Source: an uncultured Porphyromonadaceae bacterium (GTDB lineage Bacteria > Bacteroidota > Bacteroidia > Bacteroidales > Muribaculaceae). Taken from it: a stretch of 64,000 nt of DNA. Shown piece after piece: positions 1 through 7,828 of this stretch. The notes beneath the pieces are model-generated. The model worked only from the letters and a program-made list of their open reading frames with translations, did no database searches and was not told the DNA's origin. The stretch's first letter is position 1. Every line of letters begins with the position of its first letter. The stretch lies in the NCBI GenBank assembly GCA_945873625.1, contig CAMCDS010000011.1, positions 1-64,000 of the forward strand, read 5' to 3'. A program made the position numbers and the translations under genes.

Positions 1-27
1 CGCACCTCCGGCCCGCCCGCTTTCCTC

Positions 28-60
28 CCGAAAAATTCCGAAAAATTCCGAAAAATTCCG
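28..60. repeat. three 10-bp direct repeats with phased A-tracts
   Basis: The unit aaaaattccg is repeated three times in a row from position 31 to 60, and a fourth A-run follows inside the terminator. Five-A tracts spaced exactly 10 bp apart are known to give intrinsic DNA curvature; that this matters here is inference. It lies just beyond the 3' end of the minus-strand envelope operon. Confidence 0.7.
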
Positions 61-89
61 AAAAAAGGCCTCCCGAAGGAGACCTTTTT
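61..89. terminator. bidirectional intrinsic terminator
   Basis: A seven-bp stem ggcctcc/ggagacc with one G-U wobble and a cgaa loop is flanked by six A on one side and five T on the other. It can therefore end transcription in both directions. On the minus strand it closes the operon that ends with the PAP2 gene. Confidence 0.8.
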
Positions 90-95
90 CGATTT

Positions 96-692
96 TCAGA
101 AGGTAAAAGAGGCATAAAAGCCGTGGGTATGCCCGTCGGATGCAGGCGAGATGGAAAGATTATGCTCCCGCGCCCACGGCCGGGTGAAGATATATGCAGA
201 GCCCGCTCCTATCGCTGCTCCGGCCACTACGTCCCACCAATGATGTTTTTTCGAGAACACCCTGCCCCAGGCCACGTAGGTGGCGAGGGCATAAGCCGGA
301 CCGCCGAACTTCCATCCGTAGCGCCTTTGCAGATAAGCGGCCGACGCGAACGTTACCGCGGAATGGCCCGAGGGGAAAGAGTGATAGTTGGAATGGTCGG
401 GACGTCGCTCCTTAATAGAGTATTTAAGTATCAGAGTGGCTCCTCCGGCGGCGAGGGCGGTGAAGGCCCCCTGCTTCAGTCCCTGCCAGTCCTTAAGTAT
501 GAGGGTTCCTGCCAGAGCGGCCGCTGGAAGCGCGATGGCTATGACGTCGGTGGATGTCGCCACGCCCTTCTGGGCCGACGAGGGGGTAAACTCAGGTTCG
601 GGTTGTTGCGCCACCGCATTTAAGGAGAAAGCCAATAGCAGCAAGACCGACACCACCTTTGCCTTGCACGTATTCAAAACAGTCCTGTTCAT
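96..692 (-). CDS. PAP2-family membrane phosphatase
   Basis: The 198-residue protein starts with a signal peptide ending near AVAQQ. It carries the three-part signature of the PAP2/lipid phosphatase family: KYSIKERRP, then SFPSGHS, then RVFSKKHHWWD, which supplies the R-x5-H-x3-D part with G in place of the usual S before the R. Such enzymes remove phosphate from phosphatidic acid, undecaprenyl diphosphate or lipid A at the envelope; the substrate cannot be told from sequence. Its ATG overlaps the stop codon of the diacylglycerol kinase gene (ATGA), so the two are translationally coupled. Kinase plus phosphatase side by side suggests lipid-phosphate or undecaprenol recycling. It is the last gene of the long minus-strand operon. 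Confidence 0.88.
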   Translation of the reverse strand: MNRTVLNTCKAKVVSVLLLLAFSLNAVAQQPEPEFTPSSAQKGVATSTDVIAIALPAAALAGTLILKDWQGLKQGAFTALAAGGATLILKYSIKERRPDHSNYHSFPSGHSAVTFASAAYLQRRYGWKFGGPAYALATYVAWGRVFSKKHHWWDVVAGAAIGAGSAYIFTRPWAREHNLSISPASDGHTHGFYASFTF

Positions 693-1075
693 TTGAAAAG
701 CTGAATGATGTGAGGGATAAAGACTATAAGGCCGACGACCACTACAGCGACCACAAGGAGCAGCACTGCCCCGGCGGCCACATCCTTTGCCTTGCCGATG
801 AGGGGATGAAACTCCGGCGACACCTTGTCGGCGACGGCCTCAAGAGCGGTGTTGAATCCTTCGGCCATGAACACCGCACCGATGCAGAGAAGCACCACGC
901 ACCACTCCATTCCCGAGAGACCGAAAATGAATGAGGCGACAATCACGAGCGCGGCCACGCAAAGATGCACCTTCGCGTTGGCCTCACTCCCGAAGAGGGT
1001 CTTTATCCCCTTCCACGCGAAGCCAAAAGAGCGTGCCCTCCCCTTCCAGAATCCTCTGTCGGATTTAATAGTCAT
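689..1075 (-). CDS. dgkA: diacylglycerol/undecaprenol kinase
   Basis: This 128-residue membrane protein (start MTIKSDRGFW) has the DgkA layout: an amphipathic N-terminus, three membrane helices and the conserved FMAEGFNTALEAVADKVSPE stretch, whose glutamates and asparagine bind Mg-ATP. DgkA-family enzymes phosphorylate diacylglycerol in Proteobacteria and undecaprenol in many other bacteria; which one applies here is unknown. I chose the ATG at 1075 because it overlaps the end of the upstream lipoprotein gene by 11 bases, while a longer reading would add 15 unlikely residues inside that gene. It overlaps the PAP2 gene downstream by four bases. Confidence 0.9.
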   Translation of the reverse strand: MTIKSDRGFWKGRARSFGFAWKGIKTLFGSEANAKVHLCVAALVIVASFIFGLSGMEWCVVLLCIGAVFMAEGFNTALEAVADKVSPEFHPLIGKAKDVAAGAVLLLVVAVVVVGLIVFIPHIIQLFK

Positions 1076-2642
1076 AGTCGAGCGAGAATTCGTCGATATA
1101 GAGAAGCGACCCGACGCCACCTACAAAATAATCTCCGTATTTGGATGAAGACGTCGTAATCTGAATATAAGACGGAATCCTTGAAGTGGAGTTATACTTC
1201 AAGTCAATCACAAACTCCTTGTAGGAGTTCATCTCTCCGGAGTAGATAAGCTCGCCGTAGGCTATGACCGACGGGTCCGACGGATTGAAAAGCTGACGTG
1301 CCGACGGCTTGGTACGCACCTCAAACGGGGCAGTCCAGTCGGTCAAGGCTATATATATATGACATGAATCGGGACGTCCTTTCAGATAATTAAGCTCTTC
1401 GGTAGCCGAGAGGTCGATTTTCTTGGCCGAATACTGGAAATATCCGCGTAGCCTGGTAGGACGCAGGTTCCATTCACGTCCGAAATTAAGGATACCGTTG
1501 GTTCCTTCGGTTGCCACATATATTCCGCTGAACACCGAGCCTGAGGCGAGCTTTCCCATACCAAAGAGATTTGCGAATATCGTTTCGAGGCGGGCCGACT
1601 TTCCGACTCCCGAGGAGGTATAGTCGGACGGAGTGGTATTTGACGAACCTGCCATCACTGCACCGGCGTTGCCCGTGTCCCAGAAGCGTTGGCCGTCAAT
1701 TGCCCACGGACACCACTTCTTTCCGTCGAGCCACCAGTCGTCGAACGAGCCGTCGGGGAGCACACGCGTGTCTTGCGTGGTTACCGTTATCGCATCTCCG
1801 AGTTCCTCGCCCGAGACGGCGCGAACCTCATATTCGGTCAGCGGTTCAAGGTGCGGTATGCAGGCATGGAACGAGGTGCCTTCCGAGACGATGGCCGACG
1901 CAGGGACGTCGATCCACTTCGCGTCGGATGTCTTCTTATACTGAAATCCCTGAGGCACATCCTCCTGCGACTCGCCGTAGGCCCAGACCACCTGCGACCA
2001 TGCGTCGACCGCGGATGTATAGACCACGAAGTCGGTTTTCTCTGCGTAGATGGTCCAGCGCTCCGTACGTCCGAACGCCGTAACATCCACATCGAGCGGA
2101 TTCAGAAGGTTGATTCTGCCTGGTTTCAGATCGGGGACCATCGTGGTAAGCCCTTCCGGACCGAGCTTTATGGTTTTAAGCGTCAGGTTCGTGAGGTTCT
2201 CCCTGTCGGATACACGCACCAGCACGCGGCGTCCGGGGACGTCGATCACGGCCTTGCCCACCTGTCCCTTGACAGTGAGATAGCGCTCAATCTCCTGCAC
2301 GGCCGAAATGGTCCATACATATTCCTGATACTTCGACAGCACTACTGTCATCGGGCGCGAAAGGTCGTACTCGCCGCTCAGGAGGTCGACCGACACCGAG
2401 GCGCCTTCGGTATAAGTGAAGTCGCTGAACTTCACCTTGCGGATGTCGACCTTCTCATCGAGGTAGACTACAGCCGAGAGCGTCTCCTCGTCGATTGCCG
2501 AAGGGAGCGTCTGCCCCTCGGGCACGAGGGTCATTATCGACTGGACGATGCGCGGGTAGGGGATGTCGTTCTTGATGCATCCGGCGGCCGCCAGCAGCAG
2601 CGCGAGGGATGCGAACGCTATGGCCTTGTATCTTTGAATCAT
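1065..2642 (-). CDS. PCMD-domain surface lipoprotein
   Basis: A 525-residue lipoprotein with lipobox AAAGC (Cys22). After the anchor come beta-rich domains, an Ig/fibronectin-like stretch around residues 206-292, and a C-terminal domain from about residue 296 that matches the PCMD fold (putative carbohydrate metabolism domain): it opens DGSFDDWW and contains FWDTGNAGA, TNGILNFGR and a final YIDEFSLDY. The same C-terminal pattern occurs in the 4372-6555 gene, so the two are paralogous there. PCMD proteins are thought to bind glycans at the cell surface, but no enzyme activity is proven. It sits in the middle of the envelope operon and overlaps dgkA. Confidence 0.82.
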   Translation of the reverse strand: MIQRYKAIAFASLALLLAAAGCIKNDIPYPRIVQSIMTLVPEGQTLPSAIDEETLSAVVYLDEKVDIRKVKFSDFTYTEGASVSVDLLSGEYDLSRPMTVVLSKYQEYVWTISAVQEIERYLTVKGQVGKAVIDVPGRRVLVRVSDRENLTNLTLKTIKLGPEGLTTMVPDLKPGRINLLNPLDVDVTAFGRTERWTIYAEKTDFVVYTSAVDAWSQVVWAYGESQEDVPQGFQYKKTSDAKWIDVPASAIVSEGTSFHACIPHLEPLTEYEVRAVSGEELGDAITVTTQDTRVLPDGSFDDWWLDGKKWCPWAIDGQRFWDTGNAGAVMAGSSNTTPSDYTSSGVGKSARLETIFANLFGMGKLASGSVFSGIYVATEGTNGILNFGREWNLRPTRLRGYFQYSAKKIDLSATEELNYLKGRPDSCHIYIALTDWTAPFEVRTKPSARQLFNPSDPSVIAYGELIYSGEMNSYKEFVIDLKYNSTSRIPSYIQITTSSSKYGDYFVGGVGSLLYIDEFSLDYDY

Positions 2643-2672
2643 TGGAGTCAGGATTTAAGGTGTCAGCAGGGG

Positions 2673-3629
2673 TCAGATATGGACACCAATACCGAAATTG
2701 ATGTTGAAGATATTGAATTTGAAGTTAGCTCCCGACGTGAACCGGTTGCCCATCTCCTCGCCGTTGACGGTCTGCTTCTCGTTGCGCATATAATAGCCGA
2801 AGATGCCGAACGAGACGTTGAACGACACATTCTTCATTATAAATACGCATACTCCCGGGGAGAACGAGAGACGCGCCTGCATATATGTGGAGTGGGTGTT
2901 TTTTCGCTCGCCGTTGTATGGCCGGCGGAAATTGCCGTTGCCCGAAGCGAACGAAAGCTCCACCTCATTGAATATTCCGAATCGGGAAGAGCGCGCCATA
3001 CCAATATACTGCGCACACGTGATAGCGGCCGAATACTCCTCATTGTTGTAGCCTATGTCGGAGAGGTCGAACGACATATCGTCAGAAAAGTCGAGGCTGA
3101 GCGAGCCGAGGCCGGCTTTTGCGCGGGTATAGTTGATGCGCAGGCCGACGGAAATGTTGTTGCGGATGAAGTAGGAAATGGTCGGCTTGATGGAGAATAT
3201 GTGGCCCGAGACATCGACATCCGAAAGGAGGTCGAACACCCGGAGGTCAGACGATGAAAACTCACCGTAGGAGGCCGTAAGGGCAAACTGCCACTGCCCT
3301 TTGGGTATGAAGAGGAAATTGAAGAGTCCGCGGTCGTAGCGGCCGAGATTCTTCTGGCGGATGATCATCGGCACCGTGTCGCCGTTGACCACCACCTTTT
3401 CCGAAAGGTCGATGTTGGAGTTGTCGCGCACTATCTTCGAGCGTCCTTCGAGCACCGCCCTGAAGCTGTCGGCGAGCGAGTCGGGCACCCATAGCATTGT
3501 GCCTCCCTCCTCCTTGGCGAGAGGAGCGGACGGCAGAGTGGCGACAGAGTCGGGAGCCGCCGTCTGAGCGGCAGACAATCCCTGAGAGAGGAACGAGACT
3601 AATATTGAAAGTAGGATATATTTCATCAT
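2673..3629 (-). CDS. outer-membrane beta-barrel-like protein, paralogue A
   Basis: The 318-residue product has a signal peptide (MMKYILLSILVSFLSQGLSA), an acidic spacer of about 80 residues, then a run of amphipathic strands beginning at FLFIPKGQWQFALTASYG. It ends in FGIGVHI, a pattern typical of small outer-membrane barrels. From the FIPKGQ motif onward it aligns along its length with the neighbouring 3639-4379 product (FVPKGQF, RFGIFNEVEL against RFGFFNEVQL, SPGVCVFI against APGLCVFL). I do not recognise a named family. The position among surface lipoproteins suggests a membrane base or channel for that system; this is inference. Confidence 0.7.
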   Translation of the reverse strand: MMKYILLSILVSFLSQGLSAAQTAAPDSVATLPSAPLAKEEGGTMLWVPDSLADSFRAVLEGRSKIVRDNSNIDLSEKVVVNGDTVPMIIRQKNLGRYDRGLFNFLFIPKGQWQFALTASYGEFSSSDLRVFDLLSDVDVSGHIFSIKPTISYFIRNNISVGLRINYTRAKAGLGSLSLDFSDDMSFDLSDIGYNNEEYSAAITCAQYIGMARSSRFGIFNEVELSFASGNGNFRRPYNGERKNTHSTYMQARLSFSPGVCVFIMKNVSFNVSFGIFGYYMRNEKQTVNGEEMGNRFTSGANFKFNIFNINFGIGVHI

Positions 3630-3638
3630 GATGCCCGG

Positions 3639-4379
3639 TTAGAGATAGAAAGCCACCCCAAACGAGATGGAGAAGAGATTTATCCTGAAATTGGCCGATT
3701 TCGAGTTGCGCTTCGACACATATATCCGGTCCGAAATCTGCTTCGTGTCGGTATATTTGAAACCGAGCACTCCGACGTTAACCTCGAGGGCCGAATAGTT
3801 GTTGAGAAAGACGCAGAGGCCCGGGGCGATGCCCACGTTGAGAGAGAAATTGCGCTCGTAGGAGCCGGTGAGCTCCTCATGCTTCCCCTTCATGAGCTTC
3901 GACTGTCCGCCGCCGAGCTGCAGCTGCACCTCGTTGAAGAATCCGAACCGCTTGCTCCGGCCGATGGAGAAGTAATTGCGCATGATGGCCATGGCCGAAT
4001 AGTTGTGGGAGAGCTGATAAAGGTTCTCGACATTGAACTCGTTGTCGGCGCCGAGCACGATGTCGGCACTCTCGAGCTTGGTGAGCGAGCGCGAATAGGC
4101 AAACTTGCCGCCCACGCCGAGGTCGTCTTTCACTATATAGCAGACCATCGGCGACACCTTGAACGAATATGTGTCGCCCGAGATTCCCTCGAATACGAGA
4201 AACTGGTATTTGTTCTGGTTTGACTGGTCGTAGGAAACGGAGATGCCGGCCACGAACTGCCCCTTGGGGACGAAGACCACCGACTCGATTTCACGTTTGA
4301 AATCCTCCTGAGCTCTCGCCCCGAAAGGGACGAGAGCCAGAAGGATGACCGGAATAACGATTTTCAGAATCTTATTCAT
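3639..4379 (-). CDS. outer-membrane beta-barrel-like protein, paralogue B
   Basis: A 246-residue protein with signal peptide MNKILKIVIPVILLALVPFGARAQ and strands through to a C-terminal SFGVAFYL, which looks like an outer-membrane barrel end signal. It is shorter than its paralogue next door because it lacks the acidic spacer after the signal peptide. Its start codon lies eight bases inside the upstream DUF4493-PCMD lipoprotein gene, so the two are probably translated together. Nine bases separate it from paralogue A. No function can be assigned by motif; a pair of related barrels in one operon hints at a heteromeric complex or recent duplication. Confidence 0.7.
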   Translation of the reverse strand: MNKILKIVIPVILLALVPFGARAQEDFKREIESVVFVPKGQFVAGISVSYDQSNQNKYQFLVFEGISGDTYSFKVSPMVCYIVKDDLGVGGKFAYSRSLTKLESADIVLGADNEFNVENLYQLSHNYSAMAIMRNYFSIGRSKRFGFFNEVQLQLGGGQSKLMKGKHEELTGSYERNFSLNVGIAPGLCVFLNNYSALEVNVGVLGFKYTDTKQISDRIYVSKRNSKSANFRINLFSISFGVAFYL

Positions 4380-6555
4380 AGATTAATTCAAAGTCGTCAA
4401 TATAAAGCACGCTGCTCGATGAGCCGGAGAAGTAGTCGCCGAACTTCGACGCACAGCATACAATGACAAGATAGAGAGGTTTCGACGTGGCCGCGCGATT
4501 GTTGTATTGCAGCGGCACCTCCACTCTCTGCAGCGAGCCGTCGGGTCCGAAGGCCTCCTTCCAGGTTACCTGGCCGTAGGCCACCACCTTGTCGAAGTCT
4601 TCGTCGCCGCTCTTCATCGGGAAGAGCTTACGGTTGCTGGGATTGGTGCGTATCTCGACGGGAGCGGTAACGAGAGCCACATAAATCTGTCCGTGGTCGG
4701 AATCGCCCTTCGCGAACTCGAGATAGCCCTGATTTCCGTCTTTAATCACGTCGACCGTTCCGGGACGATAGTTGGCCCATACGGCCACCTTGTCGGGATG
4801 CGAGCCGTTGTAGGGGCGTCCGAACGAGAGCACGCCGTTGGTGCCGTCGGTCTTCACATAGTCGCCGGTGAAGATGTTGCCGGCAGCCAGGATTCCGAGA
4901 GCCGACGAAGAAGCGAGACGGGCTGAGTAAGCACCGGTGTGGAACATATCGGTCGATTTGTCGGTAAGCGTCTTGTTGGCCGTGGCGGCACCCTCGTTGC
5001 CTGAATCCCAGAAAGTGGGTTCGGAGCCGGAGCCGGGGAATATCACGTTCTTGTTGCCGAGCATGGTCTTGGCGGAGTAAGTGCCCCATTCCTCAAACGA
5101 TGCATTGGGGATGACAAACACCGATTCGGTGGTGAAGAACTGCGATTCGGAAGTGAAGCCCTCGCCTACTGCGCGATACTCATACCTTGTGCCGGGGGTG
5201 AGGTTGGAGAGCGTTACCCTGAACCGCTCGGTCGACACGCCTTCGAGGCTTGCCGAGAGCCACTGCGAGGCGCCCGACTCACGATACTCTACCGCAAGAC
5301 CGGCCACGCCATGATTGATGATTCGGCCAGATACCACGGCCTTGCGGGCACGGAGGTCGAGAAGGTCGGTCTGGGCCACGGCATCAAGCACCACGGGGTC
5401 GTCGAATATCTGATACCCCTCGCCCACTCCGATACGTATGCGGGCGGGATTATACTTTCCGTATGAGTCGTGGGGGGTAACGGTCATCTCGTAGGCGCCG
5501 TCGGGAAGGGCGTTGAGAAACTCCTTCTTTACATAGAGATAGGCCGTGGAGATACCTTTCGACGAAGTGGGCAGCACCTCCCAGTCGATGCCGGCGGCAC
5601 GCAGACCTGCGGCTACGGCATCCGTGGCCGACATGAGGTCGAGCTCACGGGCGGGAAGGCCGAGGGCGGAATACTGTTCCGACGAGAGATAGAGGTGGCT
5701 CAGGTTTCCGAAAGCCTTTATCTTGAAGGTCTTGTCGGTGAATCCTCCGCGCTCGGCAAATATCTGCCTCGCGGCGTCGAACTCCACTCCGGTAACCGAA
5801 GGGCGTCCGAGGATGGCTACCTCGCTCTCCACAAGCACCTCGCGCTCGTCGATGGTGATGAGGAGGAACGAACCGCCGAATTCATCGTAGGTAGGATTGC
5901 TCGACACGTTGAGCACGTATTCATGTCCTTTCTTCACTCCGGGAATCACGCCGTCGAGCGAGAAGGGCTTGCCGTCGCCGTTGGTGCCCGAGATGGTATA
6001 CGCGAGGTCTTTGTCGGCGTTGGGCATCATGAAGTAGCCTTTTGACTCAAGAGTCTCGTCGGCAAACGTGAGGGTGCCGCGCGAGTGGCCTACCTCAACC
6101 TTGAGGCCCGATACGGAGAGTCCTTCCAGCGTGGAGGTATTGATTGACGTCACCACGTTGGCTATCTTGCACGTGAGAGTAACATCGACATCTCCACCGG
6201 CAATCTCAAAGCGGCTCTCGCCCTGATAGAACTTTTTGTCGAACGAAGCCGACACACTGTCGCCGGCCCATGCCTCCGCCAGATAGCTTCCGGCGCGGAG
6301 GGGAATCCTGTCGGGGATTTCGCCGAGACCCTTGTACTTGCGCACGAGTCCCTTGGAGTTGGAGATATAGAGTACCGTCGACTCGCCGAGGTCTATGTCA
6401 TCGGTTTCGGCACGGGTGAGGTCGGAATTGATCACCATCTTCACCCTGAGGGCTCCGTCGCCGCCGAAAGGTTCCTCAGAGACGCACGACTGGAAACCGG
6501 AAGCGGCCAGAACGGCGCCGGCCGTCAAGGCCATGTAATACTTAAAAGATTTCAT
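4372..6555 (-). CDS. DUF4493-PCMD surface lipoprotein
   Basis: A 727-residue lipoprotein (lipobox SGFQSC, Cys24). Residues about 30-250 match DUF4493, a two-layer beta domain similar in outline to Bacteroidales fimbrial anchor proteins, with the YLAEAWAGDS...FDKKFYQGES region as its landmark. Ig-like domains follow, then a PCMD-like C-terminus from about residue 480 (NASFEEWG, FWDSGNEGAAT, TNGVLSFGRPYNG, YIDDFELIYE) closely similar to that of the 1065-2642 gene. It probably sits on the outer leaflet and binds a glycan or another surface protein. The gene begins 13 bases after the next DUF4493 gene and overlaps barrel paralogue B. Confidence 0.82.
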   Translation of the reverse strand: MKSFKYYMALTAGAVLAASGFQSCVSEEPFGGDGALRVKMVINSDLTRAETDDIDLGESTVLYISNSKGLVRKYKGLGEIPDRIPLRAGSYLAEAWAGDSVSASFDKKFYQGESRFEIAGGDVDVTLTCKIANVVTSINTSTLEGLSVSGLKVEVGHSRGTLTFADETLESKGYFMMPNADKDLAYTISGTNGDGKPFSLDGVIPGVKKGHEYVLNVSSNPTYDEFGGSFLLITIDEREVLVESEVAILGRPSVTGVEFDAARQIFAERGGFTDKTFKIKAFGNLSHLYLSSEQYSALGLPARELDLMSATDAVAAGLRAAGIDWEVLPTSSKGISTAYLYVKKEFLNALPDGAYEMTVTPHDSYGKYNPARIRIGVGEGYQIFDDPVVLDAVAQTDLLDLRARKAVVSGRIINHGVAGLAVEYRESGASQWLSASLEGVSTERFRVTLSNLTPGTRYEYRAVGEGFTSESQFFTTESVFVIPNASFEEWGTYSAKTMLGNKNVIFPGSGSEPTFWDSGNEGAATANKTLTDKSTDMFHTGAYSARLASSSALGILAAGNIFTGDYVKTDGTNGVLSFGRPYNGSHPDKVAVWANYRPGTVDVIKDGNQGYLEFAKGDSDHGQIYVALVTAPVEIRTNPSNRKLFPMKSGDEDFDKVVAYGQVTWKEAFGPDGSLQRVEVPLQYNNRAATSKPLYLVIVCCASKFGDYFSGSSSSVLYIDDFELIYE

Positions 6556-6568
6556 TGTCGTGGTCGGG

Positions 6569-7813
6569 TTAAGGGTTCATTTTAAGGGTAAGAGTTTTCT
6601 TGGTAGAGCCGTTCGCGTCGGTAACTACGAACTTGAACTGATGAGTCTGATTGCCGAAGACAGCAAGGGGACCCATAAAGTCGGATATATCGAACGAGAG
6701 TTCGGTTTTTCCGCCGAGCGAAGTCTCATTATCGGGGATGAAGTGAAGTCCTCGGAGCGCATCGAGATACGTTCCCGGATTCACGAGGTCGAGATGGGAA
6801 GTAAGGCCGATTCCGGAAAGCTCCTCTTCAGTAAGACCGTCAGAGATAATGTCGACTGTAAAGCCCGTGATACCTCCGGGAGCGACAGATTTGATGTCGA
6901 TAATGACTTTGGAGTCAGGAGTAACTTCATTCACCTTATCGAGAGAAATGGGAGCGCGACCCACCAGCGTCGGGGGTACTTTCTTCTCAGGTTCGTCGCC
7001 GCCTTCCTCCTTGGGACGCATGTCGTCGACGAGGGTCTGGTCTTCCTGGTCAATCGAGCGGTTCACATTCTCGATTTCTACGGAAGCGTCGACGCGAAGC
7101 GTGGCGTCGGCGTCGCCCGGCTCTTCGTCTACCGGGGTATGGATAGTGAATACTATCTTATAATAGTTGCCGGGGCGGACATCGTCGTAGACCTTCGTCT
7201 CGGTGGTCTGCAAGCCCTCTACCTCGCCGGTGAACGTGGCGGCGAGCGTATGGCTTTCGGCCACGTAGGCGAAATAGCCGAAGCGGTCCGTGTCGGTAAC
7301 GGTGAAGTCGAGCGACGAACCGTGCTCACCGACCTTCACCGTTACTTTTGCGTCGGCGCCCATTACGGCTTTGAGTTCATCGGAGAATGCCACCGACACC
7401 TTCACGTTGGCCAGCGAGCATACGATGGGGTCGGATACGACGGTTATCTGGTCGGCCACCACGCTGAACGCCGAGAGGGTGCGTCCCTCATAATAGGGAG
7501 CGTCCCAGGCGGCGGAGGGGTTGGTGCCGTAGAAGGCACGTGCCGTGTAGCTGCCTACGGGGAGTTCCACCACTCCGGGCATGTCGCCGTAGCGGTATGT
7601 GGCCTCAGGCGTAGACGATCCGTTGCGGAAAAACTCTACGGTGAAGTCGTCGACCGAGACGGCGGCCGCGCGAGTCTCCTCGGCGAGCTCCACAGTCAGG
7701 GCGCTGACATCGACTCCGCCCTTCTCTGTGCGGTCGTCAAAACCGTTCTCTTTAGAGCATCCGGCGAGCAGGGCCGCCAGAGCGAAGACTAAGAAAATCT
7801 TTATATGGTTCAT
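6569..7813 (-). CDS. DUF4493-family lipoprotein
   Basis: A 414-residue lipoprotein with lipobox LLAGC (Cys19). The DUF4493 domain covers about residues 30-250, recognisable by GSYTARAFYGTNPSAAWDAP and the following Cys-containing strand PIVCSLANVKVSV. After an acidic linker with EEGGDEPEKK, the last ~150 residues form another beta domain of unknown type; there is no PCMD end. It is the second gene of the operon, 15 bases after the 840-residue gene. Together the three DUF4493 proteins look like subunits of one surface assembly; that role is inferred from position only. Confidence 0.78.
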   Translation of the reverse strand: MNHIKIFLVFALAALLAGCSKENGFDDRTEKGGVDVSALTVELAEETRAAAVSVDDFTVEFFRNGSSTPEATYRYGDMPGVVELPVGSYTARAFYGTNPSAAWDAPYYEGRTLSAFSVVADQITVVSDPIVCSLANVKVSVAFSDELKAVMGADAKVTVKVGEHGSSLDFTVTDTDRFGYFAYVAESHTLAATFTGEVEGLQTTETKVYDDVRPGNYYKIVFTIHTPVDEEPGDADATLRVDASVEIENVNRSIDQEDQTLVDDMRPKEEGGDEPEKKVPPTLVGRAPISLDKVNEVTPDSKVIIDIKSVAPGGITGFTVDIISDGLTEEELSGIGLTSHLDLVNPGTYLDALRGLHFIPDNETSLGGKTELSFDISDFMGPLAVFGNQTHQFKFVVTDANGSTKKTLTLKMNP

Positions 7814-7828
7814 TTCAGATGTTACAGA

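Noticed and set aside
1689-3257. Long plus-strand open frame of 522 codons
   Set aside because: It runs antisense to the PCMD lipoprotein and barrel genes, shows no protein-like pattern, and is explained by high G+C on the opposite strand. The same holds for 6560-7792, 8822-9979, 26668-27834, 32880-34211 and 59269-60180 on the plus strand.
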